Below, in pieces: positions 6,387 to 14,034 of a stretch of 21,875 nucleotides of DNA. The stretch covers positions 1 to 21,875 of IMG/VR virus record IMGVR_UViG_3300008107_000476. One strand, written 5' to 3'. The position numbers and the translations under genes were made by a program. The notes below the pieces were generated by a model. It saw nothing but the letters and a program-made list of their open reading frames with translations, did not search any database and was not told where the DNA came from. How positions within the stretch are numbered: position 1 is the stretch's first letter; each line of letters starts with the position of its first letter. The DNA comes from a virus.

Positions 6387-7672
6387 GCGAAGTTCTCGCC
6401 GACCACCGCATGCTTGAGCTTCGCGGCATCGATTGGCCCGACGTGTCGAGCAGCCGCACGCCTTCCGGCATTCGCGTCACGGCCGACAACTCGATGGCGT
6501 GCTCGGCCTACACGGCCTGCATTCGCGTCATCTCCGATGCCGTCTCTTCGCTGCCGCTTCACGTCTTTGAGCGGATGGCCAACGGCGGCAAGGCGAAAGC
6601 CACTAGCCACCCGATTTACCGGCTGTTGCACATGCAGCCCAATCCGTGGCAGACGGCCCAAGAGTTCCGCGATTGGATGACCGGCATGTATCTCCACTAC
6701 GGTGCGAGTTATGCCGAGATACGCCCAGGTGCTCGTGGTGCAGTCTCTGAGCTGTGGCCGCTGCACTCGAGCCGGATGACGCCCGAGCGGCTTGAGAACG
6801 GCAGCGTGCGGTACAAGTACCGCGAGCCAAGCGGACGCGAGACGATCTACAGCCAGGAGCAGATTTTCTGCCTGCGATTCACGACCGAGGATGGCGTGAC
6901 GCCGGTGCCGACGTACAGGATTTTTCAAAACGCCATCGGGCTGGCTCAAGCGCTAGAGGCTCATGGCAGCACGTATTTCGGCAACGGCGCCCGGCCCGGC
7001 ATCGTGCTGGAGAGCGACAACCCGATCCCGGTGGAAGCGGCAGAGCGTCTGCGGGAGCAGTGGGAGCGGATGCACCGGGGCAGCGATCGTGCCTTCCGCA
7101 CTGCCGTCTTGCCTAATGGTGTGAAGGCCCATGAGCTCAGCGGCAGCAACGAGGCCGCCCAGTTTCTGGAAACGCGGCAGTACCAAGTCATTGAGATTTG
7201 CCGGGCGTTCCGTGTGCCGCCGCACATGATCCAAAGCCTTGAGCGTTCGACGTTCAACAACATCGAAGTGCAAGGCACGGAGTTCGTGCAGCATTGCCTC
7301 ATGCCGCACCTGAAGCGATGGGAGGCCGCCATCTCGCGGGATCTCATCGTTGATGACGAGCGGTACTTCGCTGAGCACAGCGTGACCGGGCTGCTGCGTG
7401 GCGACCACGCGAGCCGTGCTGCCTATTTCGTCTCGGCCCTGCAGAACGGCTGGATGAGCGTGAACGAAATCCGCGAGCTTGAGAACCTCAACCCGATCGG
7501 GCCGGAAGGTGACAAGCACTTTGTTCAGTTGAACATGACCACGCTCGACAAGGCAGGCGAGCCGGCTGCACCTGAGCCGACGCCAGAGCCGCCAGCAGTG
7601 GAAGACGAAGACAGCCCAGAGGATGACGCCGAAGACCAGGCCGAGCAGGAGGAAACGCCAGATGGAACTTGA
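6383..7672 (+). CDS. Portal protein, HK97 family
   Basis: A 429-residue protein that overlaps the terminase stop (ATGA at 6383). Features of the HK97 portal family are visible: SMACSAYTACIRVISDAVSSLPL (about residues 34-56 as a run of short motifs), NPWQTAQEFRDWM, the long helix region ending in EICRAFRVPPHMI (about residues 269-281) and FNNIEVQGTEFV. The last 40 residues are very acidic and Pro-rich, a common disordered tail. It forms the dodecameric ring at one capsid vertex, through which DNA enters, and docks terminase and the connector. It sits between terminase and prohead protease as expected. Confidence 0.95.
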   Translation: MSEVLADHRMLELRGIDWPDVSSSRTPSGIRVTADNSMACSAYTACIRVISDAVSSLPLHVFERMANGGKAKATSHPIYRLLHMQPNPWQTAQEFRDWMTGMYLHYGASYAEIRPGARGAVSELWPLHSSRMTPERLENGSVRYKYREPSGRETIYSQEQIFCLRFTTEDGVTPVPTYRIFQNAIGLAQALEAHGSTYFGNGARPGIVLESDNPIPVEAAERLREQWERMHRGSDRAFRTAVLPNGVKAHELSGSNEAAQFLETRQYQVIEICRAFRVPPHMIQSLERSTFNNIEVQGTEFVQHCLMPHLKRWEAAISRDLIVDDERYFAEHSVTGLLRGDHASRAAYFVSALQNGWMSVNEIRELENLNPIGPEGDKHFVQLNMTTLDKAGEPAAPEPTPEPPAVEDEDSPEDDAEDQAEQEETPDGT

Positions 7673-8330
7673 GCGACGCTGCCTCGCGTTTGAGGAGTGC
7701 CCCGAAGCCGAACTGACGATTGAGACTCGTGCCAACGGCACGCAGGTGCTGACGGGATACGCAGCCGTCTACAACCGCTTCAGCCTGCCGCTGCGTGAAG
7801 GCGGCTCGCAGTTTCGCGAGATCATCTTGCCCGGTGCGTTCGACAAGATCCTAAACCGTCAGCGTGGCAAGAGCGACGTTGTGGCACTGCTGAACCACGA
7901 CGCCAATCTGATTCTCGGCCGCACGTCGAGCGGGACGCTGGAGCTTTCCAGCGACGATAAGGGGCTGCGATACACGGTGACGCCGCCCGATACGCAGGTG
8001 GGGCGTGACACGCTGGAGCTCGTGCGTCGGCGTGACTTGCGTGGAAGTTCTTTCGCTTTCGGGCTTTCCGGCCCAAACGCCGAGCGGTGGACGAGCGACG
8101 AGCAAGGTGCCGTGCGTGAGATCCGCGAGGTGTCGCTGCTGGCAGACGTGAGCGTTGTTCTGACGCCCGCCTACCCAGCAAGCAGCGTGACGGTGGCCCA
8201 GCGTTCGTACGCAGCGTGGCTGGCATCGCAAGAGACTCCCGAGCCAGCAGGCCAGGCGGTTGATTCGCGTTCGGCTCTGCGGGGTGTCGCCGCCGCCTGG
8301 TCTGCTCTTCTGAGGCTCAAGCGTGTCTGA
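7662..8330 (+). CDS. Prohead protease, HK97 family (S78-type)
   Basis: A 222-residue protein with start ATG 7662, preceded by AGGAGG at 7648-7653 and overlapping the end of the portal gene by 11 bases. The family core is clear: TGYAAVYNRFS, LPGAF, the catalytic histidine in ALLNHD (His79) followed by LGRTSSGTLEL, and the catalytic serine in RGSSFAFGL (Ser129 or Ser130). It cleaves the N-terminal scaffold-like region of the capsid protein and is then lost. The C-terminal 40 residues beyond the core are poorly conserved in appearance and may be self-cleaved. Confidence 0.95.
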   Translation: MELERRCLAFEECPEAELTIETRANGTQVLTGYAAVYNRFSLPLREGGSQFREIILPGAFDKILNRQRGKSDVVALLNHDANLILGRTSSGTLELSSDDKGLRYTVTPPDTQVGRDTLELVRRRDLRGSSFAFGLSGPNAERWTSDEQGAVREIREVSLLADVSVVLTPAYPASSVTVAQRSYAAWLASQETPEPAGQAVDSRSALRGVAAAWSALLRLKRV

Positions 8331-8493
8331 ACCACGCTGCACGTGCGGCGAGAAGCTGCGAACCCGCAGCAGTCGCCAATGCGGCGACGAGCGGCAGCGG
8401 TATTTGCGTTGCCCACGGTGCGGGCAGCGTGCTGTTGCGTTTGTGAAAACAACACTTTCCGCGCTGCGGTACTGCAAGGTTCCACGCCCGTAG
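8323..8493 (+). CDS. Tiny zinc-ribbon-like protein
   Basis: A 56-residue frame starting with GTG at 8323, overlapping the end of the prohead protease gene by 8 bases, and ending at TAG 8491-8493. It has cysteines at 6, 8, 20, 30, 33 and 51, arranged CTCGEK ... RQCGDERQ ... LRCPRCGQRA, and is strongly basic. This is the look of a small zinc ribbon that binds nucleic acid or a protein partner, similar in style to phage Com or Ogr proteins, but I cannot assign it to either. It fills the gap between protease and capsid genes, which are often adjacent. Confidence 0.6.
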   Translation: MSEPRCTCGEKLRTRSSRQCGDERQRYLRCPRCGQRAVAFVKTTLSALRYCKVPRP

Positions 8494-8541
8494 TGGCAAG
8501 TTGAACTCCATCGGCAATACCGCCGGCGGAGATCACACACA

Positions 8542-9861
8542 GTGGACAACCTTAAGAAGCTGCAGGACGAGGCCGTTGCTCTCGCCAACCGGATCGACGC
8601 CGTGCGGGCGATCGAGAGCACCGACGCCGACAAGATCGCCGAGCGCGACCTTGAGCTCGAGACGCTCAACAGCGACGCCGCGAAGCTCGCCAAGAAGATC
8701 GACTTCGAGAAGTCGGTGGCCGACGCTTCCAAGAATCTCCGCTCCGTGGTGGACCGCTGCACCCCGGCTCCCGAGGTGCGTGCCGAGGAGCCCAAGGTGC
8801 GGATCTCGTCCGTGCCCTACGCGGGCAAGCTGCGTGCGTTCAGGTCGGAAGAGGACGCCTACAAAACCGGCATGTGGTTCAAGGCCAAGGGCGGCGACGT
8901 TGAGGCGAAGCGGTGGTGCCAGGATCACGGCGTCGAGAGCCGTGCCCAGGGCTCGACCGGCTCGACCACCGGCTCGGCCTTCGTGCCCGACGTTCTTGAG
9001 TCCACCGTGCTGCGGCTCGTCAACGACTATTCGGCGTTCGCCGCCAACGCGATGAACGTCAACATGGCGTCTGACTACGTGCTGTTCCCGAAGCGGACGG
9101 CCGGTGCCACGGCGTACTGGATCTCGGAAAACACCGCCATCACGGCGAGCGATCCGACCAGCACGCAGGTCAGCCTGACTGCGAAGAAGGTGACCGGGGC
9201 GGTGACGATTGCGAACGAGCTCCTGCGTGACTCGATCGTGAGCATCGCCGATTGGCTGGCCGCTGAGCTCTCGCTGACGCTGTCCACCGCCATTGAAACG
9301 GCGGCGTGGAACGGCAACCCGAGCAATGCCCCGGCTGTTGCCGGCATCGCCACGGGCTACACGGGCGGGCTCTACGCTTCGTCTGGTGCCACCTACGCGG
9401 CGTCGCTCGTGACGGCTGCCGGTGACACTCCCGACGAGGTGACCAAGGCCAACCTGCTGAAGATGATGGCTACCTTGCCCCAGCATTCGCAGGCGGGTGC
9501 CAAGTGGTTTGTTTCGCCGTTCTTCTTCGCCACCTGCATGCAGAACCTCGATCTTGCCCAGGGCGGATCGGTGGGCCTGTCGCAGGGGATGGGGCTGACG
9601 TTCCTCGGCAAGCCGGTGGTGCTCACCGACCAGCTGCCGGCTGGCTCGGACTCGACCGGCGTGGTGATGGCCCTCTACGGCGATCTGATGAACTCGTCGA
9701 TCTACGGTGTCCGCCAGGGCATCGAGATTGCTTCGAGCGATCAGGTGAACTTCCTGAGCGACCAGAGCGTGATTCGTGCGGTGGCTCGAGTTGCCATCTC
9801 GCACCACACGCTCGGCAGCGACACTGTCGCTGGCCCGGTCATCGGCCTCGTGGGTGCGTGA
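8542..9861 (+). CDS. Major capsid protein, HK97 gp5 family
   Basis: A 439-residue protein with a GTG start at 8542. The N-terminal 70 residues form a charged coiled coil (the delta domain that acts as scaffold), followed by a linker. The HK97 fold starts near GSTTGSAFVPDVL (about residue 141). Typical segments follow: TAYWISENTAITASD, LTAKKVTGAVTIANELL, the helix LAAELSLTLSTAIETAAWNG and KPVVLTDQLP near the end. The adjacent prohead protease should remove the N-terminal domain somewhere before about residue 140; the exact site cannot be read. It is the most abundant virion protein and is followed by a strong hairpin. Confidence 0.95.
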   Translation: MDNLKKLQDEAVALANRIDAVRAIESTDADKIAERDLELETLNSDAAKLAKKIDFEKSVADASKNLRSVVDRCTPAPEVRAEEPKVRISSVPYAGKLRAFRSEEDAYKTGMWFKAKGGDVEAKRWCQDHGVESRAQGSTGSTTGSAFVPDVLESTVLRLVNDYSAFAANAMNVNMASDYVLFPKRTAGATAYWISENTAITASDPTSTQVSLTAKKVTGAVTIANELLRDSIVSIADWLAAELSLTLSTAIETAAWNGNPSNAPAVAGIATGYTGGLYASSGATYAASLVTAAGDTPDEVTKANLLKMMATLPQHSQAGAKWFVSPFFFATCMQNLDLAQGGSVGLSQGMGLTFLGKPVVLTDQLPAGSDSTGVVMALYGDLMNSSIYGVRQGIEIASSDQVNFLSDQSVIRAVARVAISHHTLGSDTVAGPVIGLVGA

Positions 9862-9887
9862 GCGGCTTGACACCTGTGCAACGCTAG

Positions 9888-9915
9888 GCGGGCGGCTCCA
9901 ACCGGGGCCGCCCGC
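9888..9915 (+). terminator. Strong hairpin after the major capsid gene
   Basis: GCGGGCGGCTCC (9888-9899) pairs with GGGGCCGCCCGC (9904-9915), including one T-G pair, leaving a 4-base AACC loop. It stands 27 bases after the capsid stop. The following bases (TCTCGTTTGC) are only weakly T-rich, so it may be a leaky terminator or an mRNA end-stabilising structure that lowers expression of the genes behind it. Confidence 0.7.
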
Positions 9916-9934
9916 TCTCGTTTGCAGGGGCACC

Positions 9935-10666
9935 ATGCTAGTCAAAGTCGGTGGCACCGAAGTAGAGATCCGAGTCGAGGCCGTGCTGAGCATGCCTAGG
10001 CTCTCGTTCACGGCAAACCACTTTGCGTGGGCTCAAGCACTCATGCCCTTGGGCATTCGCCCCACAATGGGCACTGGTGCGTTCTGGGACCAAGTAAACA
10101 CGCGAGTCATGGAACAGTTCATTGACTCGGCCGAATATCTACTCTGCATCGACTACGACACGTTCTTTACGCGGCAGGATATTGAGACGCTGTTTGCCAT
10201 GGCGATGACGTTTCAATGTGACGCCATCACGGGGCTGCAAACCAAGCGAGAAGACGGCCGCCCAATGCTGACGCTCAAGGGCACGCTGGACTCGCCACCG
10301 GAGGAAGGGCACACGCAGCTGCCGGCGTCGTGGTTTGCCGAGCCCGTGCAGGAGGTGGACACGGCACACTTCGGCTGCACCGTGATCAGCACGGCCGCAC
10401 TCAAGCGAACCAAAAAGCCATGGTTTTGGAGCAAGCCAGATCCCGATGGCTCGTGGAACGACGGCCGGATTGATCCGGATATCTGGTGGTGGAAGAACTG
10501 GCGCGAGAGCGGCAACCGTGTCTTTATCTCACCCCGCGTCGTGCTGGGTCATGGCGAGTACGTCGTGACGTGGCCCGGCAAGAACCTCGGAACGCCTGTG
10601 TTTCAATGGGCGACGGAGTTCACGACAACCCACAAACGCCCCGAAACTGCATGGAGTGTCGGCTGA
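9935..10666 (+). CDS. GT-A-fold glycosyltransferase-like protein
   Basis: A 243-residue protein starting at ATG 9935. After a short N-terminal strand it shows SMPRLSFTANHF (residues 19-30), a mid-domain TGAFWDQVNTRVMEQF, then YLLCIDYDTFF with the metal-binding DxD motif Asp73-Tyr-Asp75, and HFGCTVIS in the acceptor part. It ends with DPDIWWWKNW and ISPRVVLGHGEY, which could hold the late histidine of GT-A enzymes. It likely transfers a sugar from a nucleotide donor to a virion protein or another target. It lies in the head module right after the capsid gene, so capsid or tail decoration is a reasonable inference. The donor and acceptor are unknown. An upstream in-frame extension reads through the hairpin and is rejected. 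Confidence 0.8.
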   Translation: MLVKVGGTEVEIRVEAVLSMPRLSFTANHFAWAQALMPLGIRPTMGTGAFWDQVNTRVMEQFIDSAEYLLCIDYDTFFTRQDIETLFAMAMTFQCDAITGLQTKREDGRPMLTLKGTLDSPPEEGHTQLPASWFAEPVQEVDTAHFGCTVISTAALKRTKKPWFWSKPDPDGSWNDGRIDPDIWWWKNWRESGNRVFISPRVVLGHGEYVVTWPGKNLGTPVFQWATEFTTTHKRPETAWSVG

Positions 10667-10905
10667 TGGCGAAACTGAAGTTCACCCGAGCGTGGCGTGG
10701 CTATTGCAAGGGGCAGACGGCAGACGTGCCCGGCGGGCTCGCTCAGCAGCTGATCGCTCAGCGTGTCGCGGTCGAGGACAACCAGCAGTCGCTGATTGAA
10801 ACGGCCGCCATCGAGCACGCCACAGAGACGGCCGACGCCACGCCACGAAAACGAGGACGCCGTGCAGTACCTAAGCCTGACTCGCCAGACGCCGCCGGCC
10901 GTTGA
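10666..10905 (+). CDS. Small protein of the head module, unknown
   Basis: A 79-residue protein whose ATG overlaps the stop of the glycosyltransferase gene (TGATG). The first 35 residues (KLKFTRAWRGYCKGQTADVPGG, then LAQQLIAQRVA) resemble short SH3-like proteins often found after phage capsid genes. The C-terminus is Arg- and Pro-rich and overlaps the next gene by 44 bases. Its function is unknown. A role at the capsid or connector is possible from position only. Confidence 0.65.
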   Translation: MAKLKFTRAWRGYCKGQTADVPGGLAQQLIAQRVAVEDNQQSLIETAAIEHATETADATPRKRGRRAVPKPDSPDAAGR

Positions 10906-11479
10906 GCCTGTCACCGTCGCAGAGGCCAAGGCTCACCTGCGGGTGGATACGAGCGACGACGATACCTACATTGGCACGCTCGTCACTGCGGCGCGTGAAT
11001 GGGTTGAGTCCTACCTAGATCGCACGCTCGTGAATACGCAGTGGCGTCTGCGGCTCCATCGGTTTCCCACGGACAGCCAATACCCGATTGATTTGCCACG
11101 CCCGCCCGTCGTGTCGAGCGGCACTGCCACGGCGGTGACGATCACCTACACCGCCGAGACGGGCGGCACTGCCACGCTCTCGACGGCAGAGTACCGGGTG
11201 CAGCGGTTTGAGACGCCGGGCCGTGTAACGACTGTCTACGGCGGCACCTGGCCGGCGAGCATGGAGGACAACGACGCCGTCGTAGTGACGTGGTGGGCCG
11301 GGTACGGGGCCAGCGGCTCAAGTGTCCCCGCCGCAACAAAGCACGCCATCTTGATGCTTGTTGGACACTGGTACGACGGTGCCCGGCAGGCCACTGTGAC
11401 AACTGGAGCAGTGCCGCAAGAAGTGCCGTTTGGCGTCAAGTCGCTCTTGGACTCTCAACGCTGGGGATCGTACCAATGA
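10862..11479 (+). CDS. Head-tail connector protein, gp6-like
   Basis: A 205-residue protein with a GTG start at 10862, GAGG just upstream, and 44 bases of overlap with the preceding gene. The N-terminal helical domain has the standard signature of HK97 gp6-like connectors: PVTVAEAKAHLRVDTSDDD, YIGTLVTAAREWVESYLDRTL. A beta-rich middle and a C-terminal helical segment (AATKHAILMLVGHWYDGARQ) follow. It forms a ring under the portal. An upstream in-frame start would add an Arg/Pro-rich stretch that is coding in the other frame, so it is not preferred. Confidence 0.9.
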   Translation: MQYLSLTRQTPPAVEPVTVAEAKAHLRVDTSDDDTYIGTLVTAAREWVESYLDRTLVNTQWRLRLHRFPTDSQYPIDLPRPPVVSSGTATAVTITYTAETGGTATLSTAEYRVQRFETPGRVTTVYGGTWPASMEDNDAVVVTWWAGYGASGSSVPAATKHAILMLVGHWYDGARQATVTTGAVPQEVPFGVKSLLDSQRWGSYQ

Positions 11480-11874
11480 GCATCGACGGCCGCATCAATG
11501 TTGACGTGCTGTTTCACGACAAGGACGGCACCGCATCGCTCAAGGTGGTGAGCCTGCAGGATTCTGAGGCCTATACAACTGGCGAAGTCGCCGTCATGTC
11601 AGGCACATGCAGCACCACTGGCGTGACGCTGTCATTTGGGCCAACCACATACCGCGACGCCTCTGGCCAGCTCGTGAGTGTGCAGCCAAGCATCGGCCGC
11701 GTGGCATTCCTCGCCACCGGCAACGGCGGAGTTCTGACGCAGGCCAACGGATCTCTGTACCTCTCATCCGCAAACGACGCCTGCGTCAGCAACATTGACG
11801 AACAGGAGTCTGTTGCTGTTTTTGCAGTCAACGGCACGACTCGCTACACGGTTGTCGTGTGGAGTCAATCGTGA
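11476..11874 (+). CDS. Unknown beta-rich protein of the head-tail module
   Basis: A 132-residue protein starting at ATG 11476 in an ATGA overlap. It is rich in Ser, Thr, Val and Gly, with alternating hydrophobic patterns throughout and no charged coiled coil, so probably a beta-sandwich. It lies between the gp6-like connector and the head closure protein. No family is recognised. It is probably a virion protein (decoration, joining or tail-related), inferred from location. Confidence 0.65.
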   Translation: MSIDGRINVDVLFHDKDGTASLKVVSLQDSEAYTTGEVAVMSGTCSTTGVTLSFGPTTYRDASGQLVSVQPSIGRVAFLATGNGGVLTQANGSLYLSSANDACVSNIDEQESVAVFAVNGTTRYTVVVWSQS

Positions 11875-12188
11875 TGGACGCCGGCCGCCTCCGCGAGCGA
11901 GTAACGGTGCAGCAGGCTGCGGAGACTCGCAACGCCCTCGGCGAAACCGTGCTTTCGTGGAGCACGTTTGCCACGCGATCGGCCAGCGTCGAAGGCGTTT
12001 CTGCTCGTGAGGCACTCGCTGCTGGGCAGCAAGACGTGACGATCACGCATCGCGTACGGATGCGTTACCTGAGCGGTATGACGCAAAACATGCGAATCGT
12101 ATGGCGATCTCGCACGCTCAACATCATCAGTTTGCTTGAGTACGACAATCGAACTGAGCACGTCGCCATCTGCGAAGAGGCGGTTTAA
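11874..12188 (+). CDS. Head closure / head-tail joining protein
   Basis: A 104-residue protein starting at ATG 11874; GTG at 11871 is in the same frame and could also be used. The pattern DAGRLRERVTVQQAAETRNALGE, then WSTFATRSASVEGVSAREALAAGQ, HRVRMRYLSGMT and a final strand is typical of the Phage_H_T_join family (SPP1 gp16 / HK97 head closure). It seals the connector after DNA packaging and gives the docking surface for the tail. It sits between the connector and gp10-like genes, as expected. Confidence 0.9.
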   Translation: MDAGRLRERVTVQQAAETRNALGETVLSWSTFATRSASVEGVSAREALAAGQQDVTITHRVRMRYLSGMTQNMRIVWRSRTLNIISLLEYDNRTEHVAICEEAV

Positions 12189-12892
12189 TGTCGGGCGGCA
12201 TTGATATCAAAGTTGAGTTTCCGGAAATGAAGCAGCTGCGGGACGCGTTCCGCAGTTTCCGCCCGAGCCTCGCAAGAAAGCACATGGGCGCGGCTATTCG
12301 TCGCAGCCTTGCACCAGGGCTAACGGCACTTAAAAGCAACGTCACTCGCGGCCCAACAGGGAACCTGTATCGCGGAATCACCAGCAAGGTGAAGACTTAT
12401 AAGAGCGGGAACGCCGTAGGGCTTGTGGGTTTTGTGGCTGCGGGCAGCGGTCGCTCCGCATCGGCCGGCGGCGGATCTGTGCGCCGGGGCAAGGACCGTG
12501 CTTTTCATGCCGGATTCGTTGAGTTCGGCACGAAAGAGCGATTCATCAAAACGTCTTCCATTCGCAGCGGTGCGTCAGTTGCGTCGAGCTTTAAGACACT
12601 CGGCGCGTTCAAGATTGCTCGAGTTGCTCGACGCGGAAAGTTTGCTGGCGTAGTCAGGGTGAACACTTCCCCTAAGTACCCAAAAGCGTTTTTCAAAAAG
12701 GCTTCTGCGGGGGAGCGGCTCAGCCTCAGGGAAATGCCTGTTGGCGGCAAAAAGGGGCAGCCACCCGTAAGGACGGCCTACCGTGAGTCGTTAGGCACGA
12801 TGCGATCAGCGCTGCAGGTTGAAATGACAAAGTCTCTGATTGCTGCGCAGAAGGACTTGGCTTCCAAGTTCCCCGTCAAGCCAAGAGGGTGA
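12188..12892 (+). CDS. Tail completion protein, HK97 gp10-like
   Basis: A 234-residue, very basic protein whose ATG overlaps the TAA of the preceding gene. The core HAGFVEFGTKERF (residues 107-119) is the hallmark of the HK97 gp10-like family, preceded by helices (LARKHMGAAIRRSLAPGL) and a short Gly/Ser-rich loop. It is longer than common members (about 130-170 residues) because of an insertion at about residues 120-180 and a helical C-terminus. It helps join tail to head. Family call from motif and gene order. Confidence 0.85.
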   Translation: MSGGIDIKVEFPEMKQLRDAFRSFRPSLARKHMGAAIRRSLAPGLTALKSNVTRGPTGNLYRGITSKVKTYKSGNAVGLVGFVAAGSGRSASAGGGSVRRGKDRAFHAGFVEFGTKERFIKTSSIRSGASVASSFKTLGAFKIARVARRGKFAGVVRVNTSPKYPKAFFKKASAGERLSLREMPVGGKKGQPPVRTAYRESLGTMRSALQVEMTKSLIAAQKDLASKFPVKPRG

Positions 12893-12896
12893 TTTG

Positions 12897-13310
12897 ATGC
12901 TTCGATCGCCTGAGTCAGTGCTGAGCAACGCTCTTGCCACAGCCCCGGCTGTCGCCATCCTCGTCGGCACTCGTGTCTATCCCTTGCTCGCGCCAGCTTC
13001 GGCCGCCCTGCCGTTTATTACGTGGCGTCGCGTTGGCATTGAGCGTGAGCAAACGCTCGGGCAGCCGTCCGGAATGCCACGAGTGAGCGTGGAATGCGTT
13101 ATGTACGGCACGACGTATCAAGAGGCCAGAAGTCTCGCCGACGCGGTGCGGGCTGTTCTGGATGGATACGGGGGGTTTTTCGACAATACAACGGTACGGC
13201 AGACGGCTCTGCAGGACGAGTCGGATGACTTTGTCACGCTGGCCGGAACTGATCTACCGCCCGTGTATCAGATCACGCAGCGATACGACGTAATGTGGAG
13301 CGAGGAATAG
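12897..13310 (+). CDS. Tail terminator, DUF3168 family
   Basis: A 137-residue protein starting at ATG 12897 after AGAGGG. It has the DUF3168 layout: an N-terminal helix (PESVLSNALATAPAVAILVGTRVYPLLAP), ALPFITWRRVG, a central strand block (RVSVECVMYGTTYQEARSLADAVRAVLDGY) and a C-terminal strand (PPVYQITQRYDVMW). This family forms the ring that caps the tail tube. Its position between gp10-like and tail tube genes agrees. Confidence 0.9.
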   Translation: MLRSPESVLSNALATAPAVAILVGTRVYPLLAPASAALPFITWRRVGIEREQTLGQPSGMPRVSVECVMYGTTYQEARSLADAVRAVLDGYGGFFDNTTVRQTALQDESDDFVTLAGTDLPPVYQITQRYDVMWSEE

Positions 13311-13314
13311 CAAA

Positions 13315-13692
13315 ATGCCCATCACGCCCCATGACTCCAGCGGCACGACATTCTCTTTTGCAGGCACGACCTACACTGTCACGTCGATCACGTACAGCAT
13401 CACCGACAATGCAACAACCGATCAGATCGACGTTTCGCACCTTGGCCAAACTGCTGGGCAGACCGTGCTGACGTTGGCTCGGCCTCTCAAGGGATCTGCC
13501 GGCGACACTGGCAAGGAAGTCACGATTGAGTATCTCGCCACGTCTGGCGGCCCGATCGCCCAGGGCGCAAACGGCACGCTTTCGATTGCCGGCGGCGTCT
13601 CGCTGAACGTCGGCGCAACGTGCAAGAGCTCAAGCATCACGCTTACGGTAAATGACGCCGTGCGTGGTTCAGCCGCATTCCAGGTGCCTTAA
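13315..13692 (+). CDS. Tail tube-like protein (candidate major tail protein)
   Basis: A 125-residue protein with AGGA upstream of the ATG. It is beta-rich with SITYSITDNATTDQIDVSHLGQ (residues 24-45), which resembles the loop and strands of phage tail tube proteins in this size class, then TLARPLKG and repeated Ser/Thr strands. There is no membrane segment. It lies just after the tail terminator, where the major tail protein is expected. A second candidate follows directly, so I cannot say which one builds the tube. Confidence 0.7.
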   Translation: MPITPHDSSGTTFSFAGTTYTVTSITYSITDNATTDQIDVSHLGQTAGQTVLTLARPLKGSAGDTGKEVTIEYLATSGGPIAQGANGTLSIAGGVSLNVGATCKSSSITLTVNDAVRGSAAFQVP

Positions 13693-13710
13693 TCGCCACA
13701 GGAGACATCC

Positions 13711-14031
13711 GTGGCGACGTACAGCCAAGGCGTATCAGTGTCATGGGGCGGCACGCCCTTCACTGAGGTTGTCGGGCTCGATTGGCAGGTCGGCGGCGGC
13801 CCGCCTAAAGGTCGGCTCACCAAGTGGACTGATGAGGTTGGCTCAGTCAGCGTCACCACGCTGGGGACAGCCAATACCAGTTCCGATGAGTACGGCAATC
13901 GCAAACAGCTGACCATATCTGGTGGCGGCCAAGACTTGACCTCCTATGCAGTATGGGAGTCGTTGAGCGTTGCGAACGAAGTGAACGGCGTGGCTCGTTT
14001 CACCGTGACGTTCAAGCTATTGGATGCCTAG
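13711..14031 (+). CDS. Second small beta-rich tail protein
   Basis: A 106-residue protein with a GTG start at 13711 and a strong ribosome-binding site (AGGAG, six bases upstream). It starts ATYSQGVSVSWGGTPFTEV and ends GVARFTVTFKLLDA, a compact beta fold common in small tail tube proteins. It precedes the tail assembly chaperone, the usual place of the major tail protein. The good ribosome-binding site suggests high expression, so it may be the true tube subunit, with the preceding protein a partner, or the reverse. Confidence 0.7.
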   Translation: MATYSQGVSVSWGGTPFTEVVGLDWQVGGGPPKGRLTKWTDEVGSVSVTTLGTANTSSDEYGNRKQLTISGGGQDLTSYAVWESLSVANEVNGVARFTVTFKLLDA

Positions 14032-14034
14032 ACC

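Noticed and set aside
8533-10011. Long open frame on the minus strand (about 490 codons) opposite the capsid gene
   Set aside because: It is antisense to a certain capsid gene with GC-biased third positions, has a low-complexity Arg/His/Gly-rich translation and shows no domain. Such shadow frames are common in GC-rich DNA.
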